From positions 186,001 to 250,000 of the forward strand of contig CAADGI010000023.1 in NCBI GenBank assembly GCA_900696495.1: 64,000 nucleotides of DNA, in the 5' to 3' direction. Position numbers and translations under genes: made by a program. Origin of the DNA: an uncultured Alphaproteobacteria bacterium. Lineage in GTDB: Bacteria; Pseudomonadota; Alphaproteobacteria; Micavibrionales; Micavibrionaceae. Of the stretch, positions 16,406 to 25,160 are shown in pieces. Below the pieces are notes generated by a model. The model saw only the letters and a program-made list of their open reading frames with translations. It was not told where the DNA came from and searched no databases. The stretch's first letter is position 1; every line of letters starts with the position of its first letter.

Positions 16406-18700
16406 TTAATAATCCGTCTGCTCCGCCGCCTTCTTGGCCGCTTCCATTTCCTTGCTGCGCTCGAAACCCGTCACGTTGTTCAGCACCCGGAAAATATTCG
16501 AATACTGGTCGGTCCACGGTTTGACGCCCTTGCGCGGCCGCGCATCGCTCCACCCGGCCTCGCGCAATTTGTTTCTGAAATCATCGTTTTTGGTGAATAA
16601 AACCCAATGACTTGCATAAGCCTTGATTTCCGTTCCCGGAATTTCCGTGTCGTCGCTCATCCCCACAATCGCCGGAACGCCAAGAACCTGCGAAGCTTCG
16701 TACAGAACAGGCTCGAGATCGAGGAAACGGTTCGAGATATGAACCAGAACTGCTCCATCATCCTTGATCTTGTCCAGATACATCTGCAGCGCTTCGACTG
16801 TCAGCAGGTGAATGGGAATGTTGTCGGACGTGAATGCGTCCGTAACGATCAGGTCGTATGTGTCGTCAGGTTTCTTGGCGACGGTCAATCGTCCATCGCC
16901 CAAAGTTACCGTATATGGCGTTCCGCAATCCTTCAGGAACGTGAAATATTGCGGATCTTCCGCGATTTCCTGCACAAGCTTGTCGATCTCGAAGTAGTCG
17001 ATGCTTCTTCCCGGATGCTTGAAGCATGCAGTCACGCCGATTCCAAGGCCGAGAATGCCGATCTTCTGCTCGCCTTGTCTATCGTCCAGAACCTTGAAGA
17101 CGTCGCGGATCGGGCTGTGAACGCTGTAATACGACAGCGGCGTCAGCCGGAACTTTTCGTCCTGCGCCTGCGTGCCGTGATTGGTCGTTCCGTGCAGCAT
17201 GATGCGCTCGCCGTTCTTGGTGTTGGCGATCTTCACGATGCCGAAGAAGTTCCGGTCGCGGTGAATGACCTCGTTATAGGCATCGCCGCCCCAGTGATAA
17301 CCCAGCGGGAAGAACGCGAATATCATGGCAACCATGAAGCTGAACAGCCAGCGGCGATCCATGACATAGGACAGGATCATGGCAAGCATCGCCGAGCCGC
17401 CAAACAACACGAATTTAGATGATGTGTTGAACAGGAACACCGTGATGAAAACAGCGACGAAAGCCATGAGAAAAGGCCCGCTGAACAGGCTGTCGATGCC
17501 TTTCTGCCTCAATGTGTTTTTAACGCCAGCGACAGCGGCCTGAAAGCTCTTCGCCGGGTTGCCGGCGTGGCGGACCATGCAGGCCAGCACGAGCGCGAAA
17601 ACATATTCAAGCGGGATGACCAGGAATTGCGGCGCGATGATCGCGTTGAAAAACCCGCCGAGAGCGCCGCCGAGCGACATGATCAGGTAGAATTCGGTCA
17701 GGCTCCGCGCATCGGGACGCGACTGCGCGAGCTGGATGTGGCACGTCATCGCCGAGAAGAAAAATACCAACAGATGAATGCCGATCAGGAATAAAGGATC
17801 GATGAAAGGAAAAGCGACTTTTTGCGCGATGAGGACGATCAGCATCGCCGCCTGCAAGGTTATGGCGTTATCAAGGCTAAGAAGCTGCCTGCGCGCAAAA
17901 ACAAGAATGAATGTGCCGACATAAATCGCCAGCGGCAAAATCCATAGCATCGGCACCGCGGCGATATCCATGGTCATGAAAGTGGTGACGCCCAGCATCA
18001 GCGAAGACGGGATGAAGGCAAGCGTCAGCCAGAGAAAACGCTGTTTCCATGTCACGCCGCCTGACGATACGGCAATACGCGCGGGCATAGCCGCAGGCGC
18101 GCCCTTCCAGATCATCAATGCCGAAAGCCCGGTCAGCGCGATCAGGACGAAATAGCCAAGCATCCATATGTGCGCCTGTCCGGAGAGCGGCAGCAGCGGT
18201 TCAATGAGAACCGGGTAGAGAAGCAGCGACGTCATCGAGCCGAGATTGCTCGCGCCATACAGGAAATAGGGATTGCCGGAATCCTTGTCGCCGCTTGCCG
18301 CGAACCAGCGCTGAAGCATCGGCGCCGAGGCCGCGAGAACAAAGAACGGCCCGCCGACCGTCGTGAGCATCAGGCCGAGCTGCCAGAGCGTCGGGTCGCC
18401 CTCGGGCGGTTCGGCGCCAACCGGAATGACAATCGGCAAAACAATCGTGAACAGAACCAGCAAACCAAGCTGCACTATCGCCTGCAGCCGGATGCCGAGA
18501 TATTTCGTCGTCCCGTGCGCATAGGCATAACCGCCCAGCAGCATCACCTGGAAAAACAGCATGCAGGTATTCCAGACCTGCGGCGTGCCGCCGAGATAGG
18601 GCAGCACCATTTTCGAAAACATCGGCTGGACCGAAAACAGCAACGCGGCGCTGAGGAGCAGGGTGAGGGAATAGACGAAAACGAGCGGTGACAGCTTCAT
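16406..18700 (-). CDS. Fused integral membrane / spermidine synthase-like protein
   Basis: A 764-residue protein. About 450 N-terminal residues form many hydrophobic helices, starting SPLVFVYSLTLLLSAALLFSVQ. The C-terminal 300 residues form a Rossmann methyltransferase-like spermidine synthase domain with IGILGLGIGVTAC (SAM-type binding loop), DYFEIDKLV and DLIVTDAFTSDNIP. Relatives are often labelled fused MFS/spermidine synthase; the substrate is uncertain. The frame opens at a TTG (18739), but the ATG at 18700 gives the family N-terminus. It stands alone, convergent with prfC. Confidence 0.88.
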   Translation of the reverse strand: MKLSPLVFVYSLTLLLSAALLFSVQPMFSKMVLPYLGGTPQVWNTCMLFFQVMLLGGYAYAHGTTKYLGIRLQAIVQLGLLVLFTIVLPIVIPVGAEPPEGDPTLWQLGLMLTTVGGPFFVLAASAPMLQRWFAASGDKDSGNPYFLYGASNLGSMTSLLLYPVLIEPLLPLSGQAHIWMLGYFVLIALTGLSALMIWKGAPAAMPARIAVSSGGVTWKQRFLWLTLAFIPSSLMLGVTTFMTMDIAAVPMLWILPLAIYVGTFILVFARRQLLSLDNAITLQAAMLIVLIAQKVAFPFIDPLFLIGIHLLVFFFSAMTCHIQLAQSRPDARSLTEFYLIMSLGGALGGFFNAIIAPQFLVIPLEYVFALVLACMVRHAGNPAKSFQAAVAGVKNTLRQKGIDSLFSGPFLMAFVAVFITVFLFNTSSKFVLFGGSAMLAMILSYVMDRRWLFSFMVAMIFAFFPLGYHWGGDAYNEVIHRDRNFFGIVKIANTKNGERIMLHGTTNHGTQAQDEKFRLTPLSYYSVHSPIRDVFKVLDDRQGEQKIGILGLGIGVTACFKHPGRSIDYFEIDKLVQEIAEDPQYFTFLKDCGTPYTVTLGDGRLTVAKKPDDTYDLIVTDAFTSDNIPIHLLTVEALQMYLDKIKDDGAVLVHISNRFLDLEPVLYEASQVLGVPAIVGMSDDTEIPGTEIKAYASHWVLFTKNDDFRNKLREAGWSDARPRKGVKPWTDQYSNIFRVLNNVTGFERSKEMEAAKKAAEQTDY

Positions 18701-18898
18701 GACACGTAAACCATTGGGGAGGACGAACAAATTGACCAAATAAGGGTACTAGAGGCTTGAAGCGCTTTACATAGGAATTCGCTCCGTACCCTCCACTTTT
18801 CCCTTGAAAAATAGAGTCTAAAATGACATCTAATTGGTACATTTCTGGTCCTGAATGGAAATGCGATTGATTCTCAACTAGTTATGGCGGGTTTTTGA
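18701..18898. promoter_or_regulatory. sufR: Divergent promoter region upstream of the suf operon
   Basis: About 200 bases between the spermidine synthase-like gene and the Rrf2 regulator, AT-richer than its surroundings. TGATTCTCAACTAG (about 18867) resembles part of a Fur-type box, and the Rrf2 regulator itself is the expected autoregulator. I could not define a convincing -35/-10 pair or a full operator. Confidence 0.35.
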
Positions 18899-19399
18899 GT
18901 GATAAAGATATCCAAAATGGCCGACTACGCGGTGGTGGTGCTCGCGGCGCTCGCGCGCAGCGATGACGCGCTGATGACCGCTTCCGGCGTTTCGGCGAAA
19001 ACCGGCCTGCCCGAACCGACCGTGGCCAAGGTCCTGAAGCTTCTTTCGCGCGAAGAATTCCTGGATTCCGTCCGCGGCGCGACCGGCGGATATAAATTAT
19101 CGCAGCCGCCCGAAAAAATTTCCGTGGCGAAGATCATTACGGCCGTCGACGGGCCGATCTCTCTGACCGCCTGCGTGGATGATACCGACCAGAGCTGCGG
19201 CTATAGCAGCCGCTGCGCCGTGAAGGGCAGGTGGAACGGCGTGAACTACGCCGTGCGTGAGGCTTTGGAGAATGTGACTTTGGCTGACATGCTCAACAAC
19301 TGGCGTCACCCCCGCGAAGGCGGGGGCCCGGATGCCCGCCGGAGTTTATCCCCGCCTGCGAGCGGGGGCGGGCATGACGAGATAGGGGGATTGTCATGA
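18899..19399 (+). CDS. sufR: Rrf2-family SUF system regulator with repeat-derived tail
   Basis: An Rrf2/IscR-type [Fe-S]-sensing repressor heading the suf operon. The winged helix spans about 1-85 ([43 protein letters not shown]). Three cysteines in the spacing CVDDTDQSC...C (near 98, 106 and 112) can ligate a cluster. The start is GTG. The natural protein should end near NMLNNW; the remaining 30 or so residues (HPREGG... to the stop) are encoded by a family C repeat. The extended frame ends in an ATGA overlap with sufB. Confidence 0.9.
   Translation: MIKISKMADYAVVVLAALARSDDALMTASGVSAKTGLPEPTVAKVLKLLSREEFLDSVRGATGGYKLSQPPEKISVAKIITAVDGPISLTACVDDTDQSCGYSSRCAVKGRWNGVNYAVREALENVTLADMLNNWRHPREGGGPDARRSLSPPASGGGHDEIGGLS
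19305..19378. repeat. Palindromic repeat, family C, inside the 3' end of the Rrf2 gene
   Basis: GTCACCCCCGCGAAGGCGGGGG and CCGGATGCCCGCC at the left pair with GCGGGGGCGGGCATGAC at the right. The element is translated as the C-terminal tail of the regulator and ends 17 bases before the sufB start. Confidence 0.85.
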
Positions 19400-20853
19400 G
19401 CTCGATCACCGAAGAGACAATCAAGACGGTCGAAAGTTTAGGTGGAAAATACACTGCCGGCTTCGTCACCGACATTGAATCCGAAAAAGCGCCCAAGGGC
19501 CTGTCCGAGGACATCGTCCGTTTCATCTCGAAGAAAAAAGGCGAGCCGGAATGGCTGCTGGAGTGGCGCCTGAAAGCCTACCGCCACTGGCAGAAAATGC
19601 CCGAACCCACATGGGCCAAGGTCGATTTCCCGCCCATCGATTACCAGGACGCCTATTATTACGCCGCGCCCAAGAGCGCCAGCGATGGCCCGAAGAGTCT
19701 GGAAGACGTCGATCCCAAATTGCTGGAGACGTATGAAAAACTCGGCATTCCGTTGCGCGAGCGCGAAATGCTGGCGGGCGTCGCCGTCGATGTCGTGTTC
19801 GACTCCGTTTCCGTCGCCACCACGTTCAAGGCGAAACTGAAAGAGGCGGGCGTGATTTTCTGCTCGATCTCCGAGGCCGTGAAGGAACACCCGGAACTGG
19901 TGAAAAAATATCTGGGCTCGGTCGTGCCGTTCGCCGACAACAAGCATGCGTGTTTGAACAGCGCTGTATTCACCGATGGTTCGTTCGTTTACATCCCGCC
20001 CGGCGTGCGCTGCCCGATGGAATTGTCGACTTATTTCAGGATCAACGAACTCAACACCGGCCAGTTCGAACGCACGCTGATCATCGCCGACAAGGGCTCG
20101 TATGTGTCGTACTTGGAGGGCTGCACCGCGCCGATGCGCGACACGCGTCAACTCCACGCCGCCGTGGTCGAGCTCATCGCCCATGACGACGCGACGATCA
20201 AATATTCCACCGTCCAGAACTGGTTCCCCGGCGATGAAAACGGAAAAGGGGGCATTTATAATTTCGTTACCAAGCGCGGCCTGTGCGAAGGAAGAAATTC
20301 CAAGATTTCATGGACGCAGGTGGAAACCGGCTCGGCGATCACGTGGAAATACCCGAGTTGCATTCTGAAAGGCGACGGCTCGCAGGGCGAATTCTATTCC
20401 GTGGCGATCACGAACGGGCACCAGCAGGCCGACACCGGCACGAAAATGATCCATCTCGGCAAAAACACGCGGAGCCGGATTGTCTCGAAGGGCATCAGCG
20501 CCGGGAAATCCGACAACACCTATCGCGGTCTGGTCAAGATTATGCCCAAGGCCGAGAACGCGCGGAACTTCACGCAGTGCGACTCGCTGCTCATCGGCGA
20601 TAATTGCGGCGCGCACACCGTGCCCTATATCGAGAGCCGGAACAAAACCGCGAATTTGGAGCACGAGGCGACGACGTCGAAAATTTCCGAAGACCAGATG
20701 TTCTACTGCACGCAGCGGGGACTCTCGGAAGAAGAAGCGGTGGCGCTGATCGTCAACGGCTTCGCCCGCGAAGTGCTGCAAAACCTCCCCATGGAATTCG
20801 CGGTTGAAGCGCAGAAACTTGTCGGGATTTCCCTAGAAGGAAGTGTTGGATGA
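19396..20853 (+). CDS. sufB: Fe-S cluster assembly scaffold protein SufB
   Basis: SufB is the scaffold subunit of the SufBC2D complex on which nascent Fe-S clusters are built. The protein has 485 residues, normal length. It has the conserved [17 protein letters not shown] block, [19 protein letters not shown], the TVQNWFPGD motif, [16 protein letters not shown] and the C-terminal [11 protein letters not shown]. The start overlaps the Rrf2 stop (ATGA). The 63-base 3' end has a diverged second copy at 21030-21092, beyond two palindromic repeats. Confidence 0.97.
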   Translation: MSSITEETIKTVESLGGKYTAGFVTDIESEKAPKGLSEDIVRFISKKKGEPEWLLEWRLKAYRHWQKMPEPTWAKVDFPPIDYQDAYYYAAPKSASDGPKSLEDVDPKLLETYEKLGIPLREREMLAGVAVDVVFDSVSVATTFKAKLKEAGVIFCSISEAVKEHPELVKKYLGSVVPFADNKHACLNSAVFTDGSFVYIPPGVRCPMELSTYFRINELNTGQFERTLIIADKGSYVSYLEGCTAPMRDTRQLHAAVVELIAHDDATIKYSTVQNWFPGDENGKGGIYNFVTKRGLCEGRNSKISWTQVETGSAITWKYPSCILKGDGSQGEFYSVAITNGHQQADTGTKMIHLGKNTRSRIVSKGISAGKSDNTYRGLVKIMPKAENARNFTQCDSLLIGDNCGAHTVPYIESRNKTANLEHEATTSKISEDQMFYCTQRGLSEEEAVALIVNGFAREVLQNLPMEFAVEAQKLVGISLEGSVG

Positions 20854-20865
20854 TTTTTCAATATC

Positions 20866-20938
20866 GTCATTGCGAGCGAAGCGAAGCAATCCAGAAAAAA
20901 TGGATTGCCGCGTCGGCCTGCGGCCTCCTCGCAATGAC
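20866..20938. repeat. Palindromic repeat, family B, between sufB and sufC
   Basis: GTCATTGCGAGCGAAGCGAAG at the left and CGGCCTCCTCGCAATGAC at the right, with GCAATCC/GGATTGC inner arms. It begins 13 bases after the sufB stop and is followed by a family D element. Confidence 0.9.
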
Positions 20939-20944
20939 GTCCCC

Positions 20945-21022
20945 TGTCGCAATCCGGGCGCAAGCCGGGATCCATAGGGTCTATGCCAACAACATATGGA
21001 CCCCGGCTTTCGCCGGGGTGAC
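20945..21022. repeat. Palindromic repeat, family D, between sufB and sufC
   Basis: GTCGCAATCCGGGCGCAAGCCGGGATCC at the left pairs with CCCCGGCTTTCGCCGGGGTGAC at the right, around a CATAGGGTCTATG core. It ends eight bases before the sufB tail copy. Confidence 0.9.
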
Positions 21023-21029
21023 GCTAGGT

Positions 21030-21092
21030 ATGAAATTTGCCGTCGAGGCGCAGAAGCTGGCTGGGATTTCATTGAAGAGGCCAATTGGATAA
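21030..21092 (+). pseudogene. Diverged second copy of the sufB 3' end
   Basis: A 63-base segment encoding [20 protein letters not shown] and a stop. It parallels the real SufB end [20 protein letters not shown] (20791-20853). By my count 42 of 63 bases and 14 of 20 residues match. Most differences in the first half are synonymous third-position changes, so the copy diverged while under coding constraint. It is separated from sufB by two palindromic repeats. It is best read as the leftover tail of a replaced or duplicated sufB allele, not as a gene. Confidence 0.75.
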
Positions 21093-21141
21093 TTTGCGAT
21101 GATTTTGTTTGTAAAAGTAATTAATGGCGAGTTTAAGAAAA

Positions 21142-21903
21142 ATGATCAAAATCAATAATCTCCACGCCTCGATCGAAACGGACGAGGGCACGAAGGAAAT
21201 TCTGAAAGGCATCGATCTTGAGATCGGGGACGGGAAAGTCCACGCCATCATGGGCCCGAACGGCAGCGGTAAATCGACGCTGTCCTATGTTCTCGCCGGC
21301 CGCGAGGATTATGAAGTCACCAAGGGCTCCATCGAGCTCGACGGCCAAAATATTCTCGAACTGCCCCCGGAAGAGCGCGCCGCCGCCGGATTGTTCCTCG
21401 CCTTCCAGTACCCGGTCGAGATTCCCGGCGTCAACATGAGCACGTTCCTGAAAACCTCCGTCAATGCCGTCAGAAAACAAAGAGGTCAGGAAGAACTCGA
21501 CGCGCTCGCCATGCTCAAACTCATCCGCGAAAAATCGAAAGAGCTTGGCATCTCCGACGAAATGATGAAGCGCGCGGTCAATGTCGGCTTCTCGGGCGGC
21601 GAAAAAAAGCGTAACGAAATTCTCCAGATGGCCATTCTCGAGCCGAAATTCTGCGTCCTCGACGAAACGGATTCCGGCCTCGACATCGACGCGCTGAAAA
21701 TCGTGGCCGATGGCGTCAACAAGATGCGCGGCGCGAAACGCTCCTTCCTCGTCATCACGCACTATCAAAGATTGCTCGATTACATCAAGCCGGATGTCGT
21801 TCACGTCATGGCGGGCGGCAAGATCATCAAGACCGGCGGCCCCGAACTCGCGCTCGAACTCGAGAAAAGCGGTTACGCCGCATTCACAGGAAAAGCAGCA
21901 TGA
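21142..21903 (+). CDS. sufC: Fe-S cluster assembly ATPase SufC
   Basis: SufC is the ABC-type ATPase of the SufBC2D scaffold. The Walker A motif is GPNGSGKST (near residue 40), the Q-loop is AFQYPVEIPGV, the SufC-type signature is FSGGEKKRNEI and the Walker B is FCVLDETDSGLDID, with the switch histidine in VITHYQRLL. The length is 253 residues from the ATG at 21142 (MIKINNLHA, the family start). An ATG at 21124 in frame adds six residues and cannot be excluded, because neither has a strong ribosome site. Confidence 0.95.
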   Translation: MIKINNLHASIETDEGTKEILKGIDLEIGDGKVHAIMGPNGSGKSTLSYVLAGREDYEVTKGSIELDGQNILELPPEERAAAGLFLAFQYPVEIPGVNMSTFLKTSVNAVRKQRGQEELDALAMLKLIREKSKELGISDEMMKRAVNVGFSGGEKKRNEILQMAILEPKFCVLDETDSGLDIDALKIVADGVNKMRGAKRSFLVITHYQRLLDYIKPDVVHVMAGGKIIKTGGPELALELEKSGYAAFTGKAA

Positions 21904-21919
21904 AAATAAAAAAGAATTC

Positions 21920-22010
21920 AAACCCCAGAGTGCACAGAGTTTCACAGAGGATAGAGAATATTTTTTTTATTAATCTCTGTGCCTTCTCTGTGGGCTCTGT
22001 GGTGAATATT
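21920..22010. repeat. Long AT-centred inverted repeat, family E, between sufC and sufD
   Basis: Left arm ACCCCAGAGTGCACAGAG with TTTCACAGAG pairs with the right-arm run CTCTGTG..TTCTCTGTGGG.CTCTGTGGTG. The centre is AT-rich (ATAGAGAATATTTTTTTTATTAA). The arms contain tandem CACAGAG units. It resembles in layout, but not in sequence, the element before sufA (24638-24732). Confidence 0.8.
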
Positions 22011-22027
22011 TTTTGTGGTAGGCTCTT

Positions 22028-22987
22028 ATGAAATTGCAGGCTTTATCTCCGCAAAACCTGCCCACACCAATCCAGGAAGAATGGAAATACACCAACCTGC
22101 CGCGTGTCATGCCAGCCGGGCTTTCCGTTCTGCAACCCGAGCCCCGGATTATCCACAGAAACAGGGGACAAAACGGTGGAGAAGCTGTGCAGCTTTTGTG
22201 GACAGGCCGGGATGGAACGCTGCAAGCGCCTGTTTTGAAAATCATTTTGGACGAGGGCGCCGAGGCCACAATCATAGAGACGCATGAAGGTAATGGTTCG
22301 TACTGGAAAAACATGACGACCGAAATTTCTCTCGGCGCGAATGCGAAACTGAACCACATCCGCATACAAAATGACGCTCCCGAGGCTGTGCACACCAATA
22401 TGGTGAGGATAACGCTTGAACGCGATGGAACTTATAACGGCTTCGCGCTTAATCTCGGCGGCAAGATGATGCGCCATGAAATCCACGCGGTGCTGAACGG
22501 CGCGAATATCGAATGCAGTTTCAACGGCCTGAACCTCGCGCACGGCGAGCAGCATACCGACACCACCATATTAATGGAGCACAAGGCGCCGCATTGCCGC
22601 TCGAACCAGTTTTATAGAACGGTGCTGGACGACTCCGCGCGCGGCGTCTTCCAGGGCAAGGTCCATGTCCACAAACCCGCCCAGAAAACCGACGGCTACC
22701 AGCTCTCGAACGCGATCCTGCTCTCCGACAGGGCCGAGATGGACACCAAACCCGAACTCGAAATCTATGCCGACGACGTGAAATGTTCGCACGGTGCGAC
22801 GACCGGGCAGCTCGATGAAGAACCGGTTTTCTACCTCCGCTCGCGCGGCCTGAGCGATGCGCAGGCAAGATTACTCCTCATGGACGCCTTTGTGGATGAA
22901 GTGGTGGACAAGATTGAGGATGAATCTGTGAGAGAAATGGTTCAGCAAAAGGCGCAAGGATGGCTGCACAAAGCCCTGTCAAAATAA
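22028..22987 (+). CDS. sufD: Fe-S cluster assembly protein SufD (short form)
   Basis: SufD pairs with SufB in the scaffold complex. At 319 residues it is shorter than the 420 or so of E. coli SufD, the loss being mainly in the N-terminal region; short forms are usual in alphaproteobacteria. The N-terminal PTPIQEEWKYTNLPRV matches the family opening, and the C-terminal beta-helix has the conserved KCSHGATTGQLDEEPVFYL and RSRGLSDAQARLLLMDAF. The last 28 bases overlap the sufS start. A TTATCCACA 9-mer occurs at 22148. Confidence 0.93.
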   Translation: MKLQALSPQNLPTPIQEEWKYTNLPRVMPAGLSVLQPEPRIIHRNRGQNGGEAVQLLWTGRDGTLQAPVLKIILDEGAEATIIETHEGNGSYWKNMTTEISLGANAKLNHIRIQNDAPEAVHTNMVRITLERDGTYNGFALNLGGKMMRHEIHAVLNGANIECSFNGLNLAHGEQHTDTTILMEHKAPHCRSNQFYRTVLDDSARGVFQGKVHVHKPAQKTDGYQLSNAILLSDRAEMDTKPELEIYADDVKCSHGATTGQLDEEPVFYLRSRGLSDAQARLLLMDAFVDEVVDKIEDESVREMVQQKAQGWLHKALSK

Positions 22988-24207
22988 AAACCGGAATTGA
23001 AAAATTCCGCGCCGATTTCCCCGTTCTCAAAACCAGGATGAACGGCCAGAAACTCGCATACCTCGACACGGCCGCCAGCGCCCAGAAACCGCAGGCCGTG
23101 ATCGATGCCATGAACGCGGTGTACGAGGGCGGCTACGCGAACATACATCGCGGCCTGTACCGTATGTCCACCGACCTCACGGAAAAATTCGAGAACGTAC
23201 GGGCACGCGTTGCCAAATTTATTGGCGCAACGGAAAAAGAAATTGTCTTCACCCGCAACGCGACCGAAGGTGTCAACCTCGTCGCCATGAGCTGGGGCCA
23301 CAGGAATTTACGCCCGGGTGACGAAGTGATCCTCACCGAAATGGAGCACCACGCGAACATCGTGCCGTGGCAGATTCTGCGCGATCATATCGGCATCGTC
23401 ATAAAGACTGTTCCGTTTGATTCAAATGGTGTTCTCGATCTCGAGGCATTCGAAAAACTTTTATCCACAAAGACGAAGCTCGTCGGCCTTGTGCATATCT
23501 CGAATGCGCTCGGCACCATCAATCCGGTCAAACAAATCATCAGCATGGTGCGCGGCTACAACAAGGATATCCGCATCCTCGTCGACGGTTCGCAAGGAAT
23601 TGTCCATGGCGTTGTCAACATGCGCGACCTCGACGCCGATTTCTACGTTTTCACCGGCCACAAATTATATGGCCCCACGGGCATCGGCATTCTCTACGGC
23701 AAATTTGATGTGCTGAATGCCATGCCGCCATACCAGGGCGGCGGCGACATGATCGCGCGCGTGAGCTTCGAAAAAACCACGTACAAGGACGCGCCGTACA
23801 GGTTCGAGGCCGGTACGCCCGCGATTGCCGAAGTCATCGGGTTAGGCGCCGCTATCGATTACGTCTCCGCCATTGGCATGGACAACATCGCCACGCACGA
23901 ACAGGACCTTCTCGGCCACGCGACCGAGCAGTTAAAACAGATTAAAGACCTCACCATTCACGGCACCGCGCCGGAGAAGGCCGGCATCCTCAGCTTCACG
24001 ATGAAGGGCGTTCATCCGTCCGACATCGGCATGGTGCTCGACCAGTGCGGCGTCGCCGTACGCGCCGGGCATCATTGCTGCATGCCGCTGATGGCGAAGT
24101 TAGGACTGGATTCCACCGTGCGCGCCTCGCTTGGCTTGTACACGAACAAAGATGATATAATTCAATTGGTGGAGGGGCTGCACAAAGTGCAGAAGCTGTT
24201 CGCATGA
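22960..24207 (+). CDS. sufS: Cysteine desulfurase SufS
   Basis: A PLP-dependent cysteine desulfurase that supplies sulfur to the Suf scaffold. The 415-residue protein has the family start FRADFPVL..KLAYLDTAAS, the aspartate region LVDGSQGIVH, the PLP lysine in FTGHKLYGPTGIG and the active cysteine in RAGHHCCMPLM. SufS normally works with SufE or SufU, neither of which is in this operon. The start overlaps sufD by 28 bases and the stop overlaps sufT as ATGA, so translation is coupled through the operon. Confidence 0.96.
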   Translation: MAAQSPVKIKTGIEKFRADFPVLKTRMNGQKLAYLDTAASAQKPQAVIDAMNAVYEGGYANIHRGLYRMSTDLTEKFENVRARVAKFIGATEKEIVFTRNATEGVNLVAMSWGHRNLRPGDEVILTEMEHHANIVPWQILRDHIGIVIKTVPFDSNGVLDLEAFEKLLSTKTKLVGLVHISNALGTINPVKQIISMVRGYNKDIRILVDGSQGIVHGVVNMRDLDADFYVFTGHKLYGPTGIGILYGKFDVLNAMPPYQGGGDMIARVSFEKTTYKDAPYRFEAGTPAIAEVIGLGAAIDYVSAIGMDNIATHEQDLLGHATEQLKQIKDLTIHGTAPEKAGILSFTMKGVHPSDIGMVLDQCGVAVRAGHHCCMPLMAKLGLDSTVRASLGLYTNKDDIIQLVEGLHKVQKLFA

Positions 24208-24632
24208 TCAAGATCGATCCCATCGCGGACCAGGACATGGTCAAGCAAGCCGTCGGCGAGGAGGCGTACGATGAATTGTCGGAGCCGCCGAATGTCGACA
24301 TGCCGCGCGCGCACCCGCTCTGGCCGAAAATCCAGGCGGCCATCCGCGAAATCTACGACCCGGAAATCCCGGTGAATATTTACGAGCTTGGCCTTATTTA
24401 TAAGGTCACGGTCAAGGAACCGAAAGACGACGGCAAATCGGACGTCGATGTGAAGATGACGCTGACCTCGCCCGGCTGCCCGGTGGCGCAGGAAATGCCT
24501 GTCTGGGTGCAGAGCGCGATTTTACCGATCGAGGGCGTCGGCGATGTCGATGTCGAGATCATCTGGGAACCCGCGTGGGACCCGTCGCACATGGCGGAGA
24601 CCGCGAAAATGCAACTGAATATGTTTTATTAA
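24204..24632 (+). CDS. sufT: SufT-type MIP18/DUF59 Fe-S maturation protein
   Basis: A 142-residue protein of the MIP18 (DUF59) family that helps deliver Fe-S clusters to targets. The core is IREIYDPEIPVNIYELGLIY, followed by KMTLTSPGCPVAQEMP with the conserved cysteine, and ends WEPAWDPSHM. A 50-residue N-terminal extension precedes the core. The start overlaps the sufS stop. A long inverted repeat lies between it and the A-type carrier gene. Confidence 0.93.
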   Translation: MIKIDPIADQDMVKQAVGEEAYDELSEPPNVDMPRAHPLWPKIQAAIREIYDPEIPVNIYELGLIYKVTVKEPKDDGKSDVDVKMTLTSPGCPVAQEMPVWVQSAILPIEGVGDVDVEIIWEPAWDPSHMAETAKMQLNMFY

Positions 24633-24637
24633 AAAAA

Positions 24638-24732
24638 TTCACCACGAAGCCACGAAGGACACGAAGTTACACAAATTATTTTTAAATATAAGAGCTTTGT
24701 GATTCTTAGTGTCCTTCGTGGCTTCGTGGTAA
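24638..24732. repeat. Long AT-centred inverted repeat, family F, between sufT and sufA
   Basis: Left arm TTCACCACGAAG.CACGAAGGACACGAAG pairs with the right arm CTTAGTGTCCTTCGTGGCTTCGTGGTAAA, with an AT-rich loop. The stem is nearly perfect over 25 or so bases. It lies within the suf transcript and ends nine bases before the sufA ribosome-binding site (AAGGAG, 24741). Confidence 0.85.
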
Positions 24733-24752
24733 AATTTAAAAAGGAGAAAAAA

Positions 24753-25124
24753 ATGACTCAACCAATCAATATCACCGACAGCGCAGCGGCGCAGATTGAA
24801 AAACTCCTGGGCAAGGCCCCGGCCGGCACGCAGGGCGTACGCCTGAACGTCAAGCCGCGCGGCTGCTCGGGCAACAGCTACCAGATGGAATATATCAAGG
24901 CGGGCGAGGACATCGCGGCTGACGAAGCCTTCAAACAGGGCAACGCGACGCTCTACATCCCGAAGCTCCACAGCTGGATGCTCTTCGGCATCACCATCGA
25001 CTACGCCGAGGATGAAATGGGCAACGCGAAATTCCGTTTCAAAAATCCGAATGAAAAAGGCCGCTGCGGCTGCGGTGAATCGTTCTATGTTCAGGATAAG
25101 GAAGATGAAAAGGTTTCTTCTTAA
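24753..25124 (+). CDS. sufA: A-type Fe-S carrier (SufA/IscA-like)
   Basis: A 123-residue carrier of nascent Fe-S clusters. The three conserved cysteines are in RGCSGNSY (near residue 36) and GRCGCGESF (near 107-109), at the usual spacing. The ATG at 24753 has AAGGAG upstream; the open frame to 24699 runs into the family F repeat and is rejected. It is the last gene of the suf operon. The C-terminal extension DKEDEKVSS is slightly longer than usual. Confidence 0.93.
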   Translation: MTQPINITDSAAAQIEKLLGKAPAGTQGVRLNVKPRGCSGNSYQMEYIKAGEDIAADEAFKQGNATLYIPKLHSWMLFGITIDYAEDEMGNAKFRFKNPNEKGRCGCGESFYVQDKEDEKVSS

Positions 25125-25160
25125 TACTTATATAATAGACAATTATTGGAGGATACTAAC

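Noticed and set aside
20850-21092. 80-residue frame between sufB and sufC
   Set aside because: It is made of two palindromic repeats and the diverged sufB tail; there is no independent start signal.
22028-22987. sufD as a truncated pseudogene
   Set aside because: Both conserved ends are intact, the frame is open and short SufD proteins are usual in alphaproteobacteria.
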